Assembly: GCF_012489685.1 (NCBI RefSeq)
Contig: NC_080042.1
Span: 81,530,983-81,594,982 of the forward strand
Direction: 5' to 3'
Source of the DNA: Lotus japonicus
Lineage: Eukaryota; Streptophyta; Magnoliopsida; Fabales; Fabaceae
DNA length: 64,000 nucleotides
A model generated the notes under the pieces. It had not been told where the DNA came from. It saw nothing but the letters and a program-made list of their open reading frames with translations, and did not search any database. A program made the position numbers and the translations under genes. The stretch's first letter is position 1; each line of letters starts with the position of its first letter. Positions 55,278 through 64,000 of this stretch are shown piece by piece.

Positions 55278-57365
55278 CTAGCTGTAGTAGCGGTTCAAGT
55301 TGGTGGCATTCCAAGTGCGGGGGATTTTTTCGCCCGAGAGCTTCTCCAACTTGTAGGCGCCGGTGCCGGTTGCTTCAGTTATTCTGTATGGGCCTTCCCA
55401 GTTGGCGGCCAACTTGCCTCGCTCGGTCCCTCGGGCTCCGATGCTGGCGTTGCGGAGGACTAAGTCCCCTGGTAGGAACGCGCAGTGGACGACCTTCTTG
55501 CTGTAGCGGATAGCTGCATGCTGCTTCGTGATCAACTCCCTGCAATTGGCAACGGCTCTCCTTTCGGCGAGAAGGTCCAGGTCTTCATTGATGAGTTGGT
55601 CGTTCTGTCCCGGGTCGTGGCCCATGGTACGAGCGCTCGGCTCTCCAATCTCTGCTGGGATCACCGCCTCTGTGCCGAAAGTTAGGCGAAAGGGGCTCTC
55701 CCCAGTCGTAGAGTGCGGCGTTGTGCGGTATGCCCAAAGGACATGATCGAGTTGCTCTGCCCAGTTGCCCTTAGCGTCGTCCAGTCTTTTCTTGAGCCCT
55801 CTAAGGATTACTCGGTTTGCCGCTTCGGCTTGTCCGTTCGTCTGGGGATGTTCCACAGAGGTGAAGTGGTGTTTGATGTGTAGTCCGTCTACGAGCTCCT
55901 TGAACCCTTGGGAGGCAAACTGTGTGCCATTGTCGGTAATAAGGACTCCAGGTACCCCGAATCGGCTGATGATGTTCTTGTAAAAGAAGCGTTGTATGCG
56001 GGCCGAAGTGATAGTTGCAAGGGGTTCTGCTTCAATCCACTTGGTGAAGTAGTCTACCGCGACGACCAGGTGTTTCAGCTGTCCTGGCGCGGTTGTAAAA
56101 AGTCCCAAGAGGTCCATTCCCCATTGGTGGAAAGGCCAAGGGGAGACCATAGTTGAGAGACGTTCGGGCGGGGCTAAACGGTGGTCGGCGTGTTTCTGGC
56201 ATGGGTCGCAGCGTTTAACGTGGTCGGCTGCGTCTTTCTCCAGGGTGGGCCAGTAGTAGCCGGCTCGGAGGACCTTTCTCGCCAGGGAACGCCCGCCGGG
56301 GTGGTGGCCACAGCTGCCCTCATGGATCTCGGCGAGCACATACTCTGCACGCTCCTTTGATAAGCACTTAAGAAGAGGAGTGGAAAATCCTCTCTTAAAG
56401 AGGTCTCCGTTCACCAAGGTGTACCAGGAAGCGTTCCTAGTCAGCTTCTTGGCCTCCGACTTGTCGGGTGGTAGCCAGCCCGTTGTGAGGTTCTTAACAA
56501 TAGGGGTCCTCCAATCGTCGTCCGTGCCAACGCTCAAGGTGTGGATTCCAACGGACCGGTCGGAGCCCGCGACGTAAGGGAGGACCAGTGTGCCCTGAAT
56601 GACTGTCCTGTTCAGTCCGGGTTTCCCGGTGCTAGCCAGCTTTGCTAGGGTGTCCGCGCGGTCATTTTCAGCTCTTGGGACGTGGCGGAACTCCACCTTA
56701 CGAAAGGTGGAAGCCAACTGCTTCAGGTGGGAGAGGTATTGTTCCAGAATTGGGTCCTTGGCCTGCGCCTCTCCGTTAGCCTGTGAGACCACTAGTAAGG
56801 AGTCGCAGCAGACAAGTATGTCCTGCGCCCCCAGGTCCCGCGCTGTCACCAGACCGGCGATGCAAGCTTCATACTCAGCTTGGTTGTTAGTGGCCGGGAA
56901 ATTAAAGCGCAGCGACTGTTCTACGATCATTCCTGAGTTGCTTTGTAGGACGATCCCGGCGCCGCCCCCCTCTTTGTTGCTAGAGCCATCCACGTGGACG
57001 ACCCAGGAAATTTCCGCCGGTGGGTCTTCTTCGCTCGTGAGTTCGACCAGGAAATCTGCGAGGACCTGCGCCTTGATCGCCCGTCTGGGCTCATATCGAA
57101 TATCATGCTCGGAAAGCTCGATCGACCAACCCACCATTCGACCGGCTAGATCCGGTTTATGGAGGACTTGCCTGACCGGTTGGTCTATGCGGACAATGAT
57201 GCTATGAGACTGGAAGTACCTTCTTAGTCGCCTGGCCGTGGTTAGGAGGGCGAGTGCCACTTTTTCGAGCATCTGATATCTTAGCTCAGCTCCTTTGAGC
57301 GAGCGGCTGACGAAGTAGACCGGAAGCTGGGCTCCCGCTTCCTCTCGTACCAGCACGGAGCTCAC
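55278..57365 (-). pseudogene. RNase H, second (archaeal-type) RNase H and integrase
   Basis: Long open frame (695 codons). Order: RT-linked RNase H (PVYFVSRSLKGAE, DIRYEPRRAIKAQVLADFL); a second RNase H with its own acidic residues (WVVHVDGSSNKEGGGAGIVL, NNQAEYEACIAGL, CCDSLLVVSQ, ENDRADTLAKLA); integrase with HHCC zinc region (HEGSCGHHPGGRSL, CDPCQKHADH), DDE core (GMDLLGLF, LITDNGTQF, NGQAEAANRVILRGL) and a C-terminal domain ending near 55,278. The dual RNase H is diagnostic of Tat-type elements. This segment is itself undamaged but is out of frame with the upstream pol. Confidence 0.92.
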
Positions 57366-59147
57366 AGCCTTGTCTCGGACAGCTAAGTATAAGTATAGGG
57401 GGCTCCCCTGGCTTTGGACTCGATAGGATCGGTGGGGAGGTGAGAACCTCTTTCAGCCGGGAGAAAGCCTGTTCGGCCTCTTCTGACCAAGTAAAGTTTG
57501 CTCCTTTCTTTAGCAGGGCATAGAGTGGTAAGGCTCTTAGGGCAGACTTCGGGAGAAACCGTCCGATTGCTGCCATCCGCCCCGCCAATTGCTGGACTTC
57601 CTTGACCGTCCTAGGGCTTTTCATTTCTACAATAGCCTGGCACTTTTCGGGGTTTAGTTCAATCCCACGACTGGTGAGCATATATCCCAGAAACTTTCCG
57701 CTCTTGACTCCGAAGGTGCATTTTTCGGGGTTGAGGCGCATATTGTACTTCTTCAGCTGTTCGAACACGACGGCCAGATCGGCTGCATGATCGCCCCCCT
57801 TTGGTGTTTTCACGATGATGTCATCAATGTAGACTTCGACCGACTTCCCGATCAGCGCCCCGAAGATTCTGGTCATCAATCGTTGGTAGGTGGCCACTGC
57901 GTTTTTCAGGCCGAATGGGAGCATAGTATAGCAATACGTCCCCCGATCGGTTATAAAAGCGGTCTTCTCTTCATCGTCTCTGTACATCGGAATCTGGTTG
58001 TACCCAGAATACGCGTCCATGAGGGACAAATATTCGTACCCAGAGGAGTTGTTCAGATCCGTGTAATCCACGCACATCCTTTGTTCAGATCCGTGTAATC
58101 CACGCACATCCTCCACTTTCCGTTGGATTTTTTAACCAGGACCACGTTCGAGAGCCAAGTGGTGTACTTAACTTCGCGAATGATCCCGGCTTTCAGAAGT
58201 TCTGTTGTCTGTTCCTTGATAGCTTCCTGCTTCTCCGCGCTCATCTGCCTCTTCTTCTGGGCCACTGGCTTGAATCTACGGTCTACTGATAGCTTGTGAC
58301 TGCAGAATGCCGGGTCGATGCCTGGCATATCTGCGGACGACCACGCAAATAGGTGCCCGTTGCTTCTCAGGAGGGTCTCAAGTCGATTGGAAAGATCTCG
58401 AGGGAGGTCTCGCGCCAGTTTGGTGGTTTGCTCGAGGCCACGGCCGATCTGGACTGACCGTGATTCCCCGTCCGGCTTTAGACGTTGGTCCTCTCTGGAT
58501 TGGTCCATTCGTGGATCGATGTCCGCCAAGCACGCACCTGCTCGGAGATGGAAGTTTTCGACCCTTTTACCTCGGTCGGGTTCTTTCCTCTTGCGATCCT
58601 CACGCGCCAATCTGCAGCTAGAGTTATAACATCCCCTGGCCATGGTTAGGTTTCCGCGTACGGAAATTGCCCTACCGGCCCACGGGTATTTCAGCATCAG
58701 GTGGTGGGTGGAGATGATGGCTCGGTAGACATTGAGGCTTGGTCTGCCGATGATGGCGTTGTAGGCTGTTGGGAATTTCACCACTAAGAACCGGGCCTTG
58801 ATAGTCCTGCAAACATTAGGGTCTCCTAGGGAGAGGTATGCATCAAAATATCCTAACGGTAGGACTCTGTCCCCAGTGAACCCGATCAGATCATGGTCAT
58901 AGGGGATCAGGTCTTTCACAGATAAGCCTAGGGTTTTGTAAGCATCGTAAAACATAATGTCAGCAGAACTACCTGTATCGATGAGTACTCGTCGTACCTT
59001 ACCGTTTGCGATGAGGGCTTCTACGACGATCGAGTCGTCCTCCTCGCCGGTGTCCGAGCCGTAGTCGTCTTCTGTGAAGGTGATGGGAACTTTCTGCTGC
59101 GTTGTACGAAGGGAGTTAGGACGGGGCCTCCCAGCGGCTGACATCAT
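57286..59147 (-). pseudogene. Protease and reverse transcriptase region of pol, broken
   Basis: Frame 59,147-58,053 holds the aspartic protease (VLIDTGSSADIMFY) and the start of the reverse transcriptase. A perfect 32-bp tandem duplication at 58,049-58,112 breaks the frame in the RT; the remainder (58,116-57,286) includes the catalytic YIDD motif and the palm/thumb region. A further one-base change in a G run at 57,398-57,402 separates this from the RNase H frame. The enzyme cannot be made intact from this copy. Confidence 0.88.
58049..58112. repeat. Perfect 32-bp tandem duplication inside RT
   Basis: The unit starting TTGTTCAGATCCGTGTAATC occurs at 58,049-58,080 and 58,081-58,112. Since 32 is not a multiple of three, it shifts the reading frame. 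Confidence 0.95.
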
Positions 59148-60708
59148 AACTCGAGTGCTTTTCTTCCGACTGTTGTTTGACGGTCCACCTGCTGCCCATC
59201 CTCCAGCAATCGAGCCGACGTCGACCAGGTTGGTCCCGTGGCGTCGTCGTACATCATCTCGGTCCCGCCGTTCTGGAGAGTGGCGCCCGGGACTCCTGCG
59301 CCGGTCGGGGGTTCTACGACGGGGGCTCCTTTCTCGAGGAGGTGTACGTGCACGATTCCTGGGGGGGTCCGGGCCCGGGCCCTGGGTGGGGTGGGTGATC
59401 GTCTGGGAGGTGGCGAATGTGGACGAGGGGGGTGGCCTGAGGAGATGGCGACATACTTTGACAATCTCCCGATTCTAACCAGCTCTTCCACCTTGTCTTT
59501 CAGGTTCAGACATTCGTCCGTGTTGTGACCGGGGCTGTCATGAAATTCGCAAAACCTCTTGGAATCCAGCTTATCCCCCCGTGTGAGTAGTGGGGGAGGT
59601 TTGTCCCTGAGGTCAGTAGAGGCTCTCTCCCGCAAGATGAGGGAGAGGGAAGAGTTCAGGGGGGTGTAACTATCGAACTTCTTCCGCTTCTGCTTTTTCT
59701 CATCCTGGCTCTTCCGTCGCTGTTCGCGATCGCGCTTAGGTTCACCGGGGTCTCGGGCTTTCTCAGAGAGCCGATGGCCTGGGTTCTGATTGGTGGACCT
59801 TAATGTTGCTGCCCCTCCATGTTAATATATTTCTCTGATCGGGTCTGGAATTCCTCCAGTGTCCGGGCCTTCTTTCCATCCAAAGAAGTTAGGAAAGGAC
59901 CTGGCCTAAGCGCTTGTCGTACCAAGATCAGGCGGACCTGAGGGAGGAGGTCCGGAATGTCTCCTGCTTCTTTGTTGAAGCGGTTAAGGAAAGCCTTCAG
60001 GGATTCCTTCTCGCCCTGCTTGATCAGGGCCAATGTTTCTTCTGACTTCGGAATGTTTCTTATCGAGGAATACTGGGTCAAGAAGTTGGACAAGACTCCT
60101 TCCCAGTTGTGGATGGAGTTGTTGGGGAGGTTTTGGAACCAGTTCATCGGGCCCTTCCCCAAACTCATCGGGAAGCAGCAGCAGTAGATCGGGTCAGTAG
60201 CCCCGGCGTACTGCATGGCTCCCACGAAGAAGTTGATGTGCTCCGTCGGGTCGGAGTCACCCTCATAGAGCTTCATTTTGGGCCTTGACCATCCTGGGGG
60301 GAAAGGGGTCGCCATGATGTCTGGAGAGAGAGGGCCATTGATCGTCTGAGGTAAGGTCACCAGGGTGCCATGTGGGCGGGTCGAGTCCCTGAATGGTTCC
60401 CTGGTGGAAACGGGGCTCCTCCGTCCGGAGTAACTTCTGCGCGGGGAGTGGTACCTGCGGTGATGGGGGGGTTGATTCACGGCCCTTTCAGTGGTTTGTT
60501 CTTGGCCATGATCGTTGTGGTGGTCTGACGGGGGAGGTGGCCTCCTTCCCGTTTCCCCCTCCTGAGAGAACGCCGGTTCTTGTCTAGAGAGATCTTCCAG
60601 TTCCTCCAGCTGGCGGAGGCGCGCTCGAAGGGCGCGGATCTCGTCCCGAGTGTTGCGGGCTTGGACATTGCGCTCCTGCCCTTCCTCTAGAGGATGTTCC
60701 TCCTCCAT
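59144..60708 (-). pseudogene. Retrotransposon gag region, frameshifted
   Basis: First frame 60,708-59,800: a charged N-terminal segment with coiled-coil character, then the retrotransposon gag domain (PFPPGWSRPKMKLYEGDSDP, MSLGKGPMNWFQNLP, SLKAFLNRFNKEAGDIPDL). It stops at 59,800, while the downstream sequence stays open in a neighbouring frame, so a one-base change in a G run near 59,810-59,818 is likely. The second frame (59,635-59,144) carries a zinc-knuckle-like C/H cluster (CEFHDSPGHNTDEC) and proline-rich sequence. Whether the shift is a defect or a programmed frameshift cannot be told from one copy. Confidence 0.8.
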
Positions 60709-60980
60709 CGCCCTAACCCGGGCCTCCAGCCTGCACAGGGCTTCGTGCGCGGCATGGGGGGTAAGGATCCCTGTCTCCGGGGATCGCCCCCGGGGAGGAG
60801 TCGGAGGGGTAGTCCTCTAGGGTCGGGGGGAGTGTTGGTGGTTCGCGGATTCGTCCAGAGTCTCCACATGACCCTCGGGGGTTCGGTTGAAACGGCGAGA
60901 GGTCTGTCGGATTTCTACCATTGCTCGTTGCTGCTGCACTTGTCTCTGACGGCACGTGGTGAAGGAAAAGTTTACTCGAT

Positions 60981-60999
60981 CCCCACAGACGGCGCCAAA
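60981..60999 (-). promoter_or_regulatory. Primer-binding site of the LTR retrotransposon
   Basis: Immediately inside the 5' LTR the minus strand reads TTTGGCGCCGTCTGTGGG, the TGGCGCC-type primer-binding sequence common in plant Tat/Athila-like gypsy elements. The tRNA species was not determined. Confidence 0.75.
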
Positions 61000-61682
61000 T
61001 GATCGGGTGGACCACGAGAGCAGGGCTGCCAAGTGAAGAAAAGAAGCATGTGCACTGAGTTGCGGGACGGACCCGGGAGGGGCTCCTGCAAGGGACTCCA
61101 ATGCCAAAGTGAGTAGAGGAATCGAGCAAAGGGGTAGTAGAAATTAGAGAGAGTAACGTACCTTAGAATGAGTGAGCTGCCCCCCTTATATACAAGTTGG
61201 GGTATTAGGGTTGGAGCCATGCAACGTCATGCATGGCTCGTACTGGTGGGTCAAGGGCCGTTGGATCCTCCTGCTCCCTCTGCGGTTTGCAGCGATCCAA
61301 CGGTTTAGATTGCCTAGGGGGCCCACCATCCAACCACCCTAGTTCCGTAGGGTGGTTGGCCTAGGTCAACCCCTAGGTGGTGGGGTCCATGTCCTCGAGC
61401 TAGGGGTGAGCGCCGTCCCGCTCGTGATCGAGTCTACTCGGGTAACACGGCTACCTGGTCGTCCATATTGGGCCTCACTCGGGTAACACCCTTACCTGGT
61501 CGTCTCACACGGGTGACACCCCTACCTGGTCGTCTCGATCGGGTGACACCCTTCCCTGGTCGTCCCAGAACAGTAGCCCCCAGCTCTAGTCCACTGAGGT
61601 AGTGGGCTAGAAGCTTTCGGTCAGGTTTATGCGAATTTCCCTACATCCTTTGGATCGGCACCTGCCAACTCTTGCTGGAACA
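61000..61682 (-). repeat. 5' LTR (right), 683 bp, with TATA box
   Basis: Same boundaries as the left LTR. On the minus strand TATATAAG at about 61,186-61,193 is the likely promoter for the gag-pol transcript. It contains the same four ACCTGGTCGTC-type repeats (61,440-61,565). Confidence 0.95.
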
Positions 61683-61765
61683 AACACTATTGTATTTTTG
61701 GTTGAGTACCCCTTGTACTCCCTATTAATACATTTTTGCTTATCTAAAAAAAACTCATAAGTCAA

Positions 61766-62142
61766 TTATTTGTTTAGGACTTTGTACGAGTTTTAGCGTT
61801 TTAATTTTTATGTAACTGTTAGTGGGAGCATGTTTTGTTCCTAATCTACTTATGTACACTCTACATTTTCCTTTTATGTATTTCTCCCACACTTGACTGG
61901 TCAATAGATTTTCCTTAACATTACATGACAAAGACTTTGAAGTTTGAACTAAATAAAAACATGTTCATTCAAATAAACAAATCTCTGTTATCCAGAATGA
62001 ACGACACAGCTGAATTACAATATATAAAGCATGGAATAACCATGTACTCTTGACCTTCTTGTAAATCTTCAGTAACTTACACGGTTGAAAATTCTAAAAT
62101 CAAACTACACCATTTCTTGAATGAGAACAACTTCTCTTTTAC
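61766..62142. other. Spacer after the transposon pile; F-box 3' flank
   Basis: From about 61,880 the sequence matches the 3' flanks of F-box genes 1 and 2 (CTCCCACAC, TTCCTTAAC...). No separate gene. Confidence 0.6.
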
Positions 62143-62675
62143 TTATTCCAGATTTGACTTGCGTAGCTTCCAAGTGGGGATGAAAGTCATCCTCTTCAAG
62201 AAAAGAGCATTTTCCATCACAAATTTAGCAAAACTTAACTCATGCTCGGATCCATCAAAACTCAAAAACTTTACCACTTGAAGATTTAAAAAACAATGAG
62301 GCTCACAATCATAATTCAACAGTTCTTGGTCAACTAGTAGTTCCTGACATAATCATCCATCAGTAGAAATATATTAGTATATAGCTCCACAAAATCCAAT
62401 TAAGACATAATGGAATAACTAAATGAATTACATGTAAAGCACATCACTATTCACAAAATACAAATATTGAAACTGTTGAAAGTTAGTAAATTTCAATTAG
62501 CTCGTGACTAGCAGTTCAAATCGAGTTAATAACTCACATGGAAAATAAGAGTCTTTAGATTTAGTGTTTTGAAAAGTAATGCCAAAAGAATTTCACCAGT
62601 AACATTTCCTAGCTCCAGATGACTTAACATTTCGAATGAAGGAAGATCTGTCAATGAATCTTTTGCTAGCCGCAC
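62143..62675 (-). pseudogene. F-box/FBD copy 3: exons 2 and 3 only
   Basis: Exon 2 at 62,538-62,675 (LTDLPSFEMLSHLELGNVTG...) and exon 3 from 62,343, with CAG acceptor and GTGAGT donor still good. In exon 3 a GAA to TAA change gives a stop at 62,143-62,145, cutting the conserved LEEVKEKL. Exon 1 with the F-box is missing: the sequence passes directly into the 3' flank of copy 4. Confidence 0.85.
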
Positions 62676-62879
62676 CTGTTCAACAATAATAACATTGTTG
62701 AGTTTTGTTCATAATAGGTTTCCTTAACACGGCAAAGAATTTTGCACTAAATTAGCATGCTTATTAAAATAAGCAAATCCATGTCATCTAGAAGGCACAT
62801 GAAGGGCACAAATGATTTACAATTAAACATGAAATAAAGTTGTATTCCAAAGTTGACAATTCCAAAATCATAACATTAC

Positions 62880-64000
62880 GACATTTCTTAAATATACGAA
62901 CAGCTTCACTTTTACTTCTTCCAAATTGGAGTCACTTAGCTAGTTAGCTTCCATTAGGAATGAAACTCATCCTCTCAAGGCAAGAGCATTTTCCAACGCA
63001 AACTTAGCAAAACTTAACTGATGTTCAGAACCATCAAAACTCAAAAACTTTTGCCACTTATAGAATATTTAAAAACAGTCAGGCACATGGTCATAATTCA
63101 TCAGTTCTTAGTTAAGTTAGAGTAGAATCTAATTAACCACCATCATTCAGCAGTAGAAGTATATTATTCTATAGCTCCGCAAATTTCAAACAAGACATAA
63201 TGGAAAACTAAATAAATTAGATATAGAGCTTATCTCGATCTAGTCACAAAATGCAAATCTGCAAAAGTTTGAAAGTATGTTTATAAAATTTAATTAGCTT
63301 GTGACTAGCAGTTCAAATTGGTCAATGAGTCAATAACTTACCTGAAAAATTAGAGTCTTTAGATATGGTGTTTTCAGGAGTAATGCCAAAGAAATTTCAG
63401 CAGTAACATTTGCTAGCTCCAAATGACTTAACATTTTAAATGTAGGAAGATCTGCTAGAGAATCTTTTGTTAGCTGTAAAACCTGTTTAACAACAAACAA
63501 AATGTTGAGTTTTGGTAGTGAAATGAAATGAAGTCAACATATATATATTAAAGAATGGAACAAATTTGAAATCTTGAAGGATCAAATATTTATAATCATG
63601 AATAGGGTGTTTGGACCACTAAAGTTTCTCACTTACAGTTTTAATTCCTCATGTTCATACTAATGTGATATATTTACTGACATTGTTATTTAGCAGGGGA
63701 GATTATTCTAAATTATCTGACGATGAGATATATATATATATCTTGTATTCTCGTTGTTAAATTTATTTGAGGAAACCATAAACCATCTGAAAGTCACTTT
63801 AATCACAATCCTTTGGCAGAATCCTTTGACATACAGAATGATAGTTTACTCTTTTTTTTGGTTGGAAATGGTGAAGTAAGGAAAAGTACCTCCTCCCCTG
63901 ACATCCCAAACTTCAAATATTCTACATTTTGAAATTGCTTCAGAAGCTTACTAGAAAGAGCCACCATTTCTTGCACACTAATCTCCTCCTCATATATATC
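62880..64000 (-). pseudogene. F-box/LRR/FBD copy 4, runs off the window
   Basis: Exon 3 relic at 62,880-63,130 has stops and frameshifts (stop soon after VPDCF; in-frame TAA/TAG near 62,940). Exon 2 at 63,342-63,482 is open with intact splice sites, and the end of exon 1 at 63,890-64,000 (MVALSSKLLKQFQNVEYLKF) is open to the window edge. The F-box itself lies beyond the window. The FBD end is lost; the rest may still be readable. Confidence 0.8.

Larger units (their letters stand above)
51012..61682 (-). mobile_element. Ty3/gypsy Tat-type LTR retrotransposon, 10.67 kb
   Basis: Two near-identical LTRs (TGATCGGG...GGAACA) flanked by a perfect 5-bp duplication AACAC (51,007-51,011 and 61,683-61,687). 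Minus-strand order: 5' LTR (right), primer-binding site, gag, protease, reverse transcriptase, RNase H, a second RNase H, integrase, then a long 3' region with tandem repeats and an antisense gene, 3' LTR (left). The second RNase H, the long 3' region and the antisense ORF are traits of the Tat lineage (family knowledge: Grande, Retand, Ogre relatives). Gag-pol is disrupted by short indels. The insertion lies in the 3' UTR of LINE B. Confidence 0.95.

Noticed and set aside
55265..60587. Numerous plus-strand frames over gag-pol
   Set aside because: Shadows of the minus-strand polyprotein in GC-rich DNA; unlike 52,547-54,605 they lack splice structure and domains.
61440..61565. Regularly spaced ACCTGGTCGTC repeats resembling a CRISPR-like array
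   Set aside because: Only four imperfect units inside an LTR of a plant retrotransposon; CRISPR arrays do not occur here.

Overview
The window is nuclear DNA of a flowering plant. It holds intron-containing genes (extra-large G protein, VPS25, MIP18/AE7, DUF760, PPR-E and PPR-DYW, F-box/LRR/FBD) with AT-rich introns and spacers, and many plant-type transposons. The F-box/FBD expansion and the tRNA-derived SINE tails ending in 'GATGTACCAAAAAA' suggest a papilionoid legume (Lotus- or clover-like). That assignment is an inference.

Bases 1-29,005 are the gene-rich half. A DUF760 (UV-B-induced At3g17800-like) gene on the minus strand and an AE7/MIP18 iron-sulfur targeting gene on the plus strand diverge from a shared promoter of about 665 bp; AE7 contains a textbook U12-type AT-AC intron. 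Next come a dead hAT transposase, a PPR-E gene flanked by old duplicates of VPS25 exon 2 and DUF760 exon 1, the complete six-exon VPS25 gene (ESCRT-II), an intronless PPR-DYW gene, an 828-bp Harbinger-type MITE, and an eight-exon XLG (XLG3-like) gene with a SINE in its last intron.

Bases 29,006-48,100 hold a 5'-truncated LINE and an apparently complete 5,036-bp PIF/Harbinger transposon. The Harbinger has both ORFs open, TIRs and a TAA target duplication, and sits in the last exon of an F-box/LRR/FBD gene. A second F-box gene follows that has lost a splice donor, plus a 5' relic of a third. A hAT-type MITE and several small LINE insertions decorate this interval.

Bases 48,100-61,765 are a nested pile: LINE A, then LINE B inserted at its tail, then a 10.67-kb Ty3/gypsy Tat-type LTR retrotransposon inserted in LINE B. 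The LTRs differ at only about 1% of sites. Its gag-pol is broken by short indels, but it carries an open antisense gene with its own TATA box, a leader intron and a coding intron (predicted 659 aa). Bases 62,080-64,000 return to decayed F-box/FBD copies, so the retrotransposon pile split a tandem F-box array.

All exon boundaries were read by eye from splice signals and reading frame; no alignment or transcript data were available.
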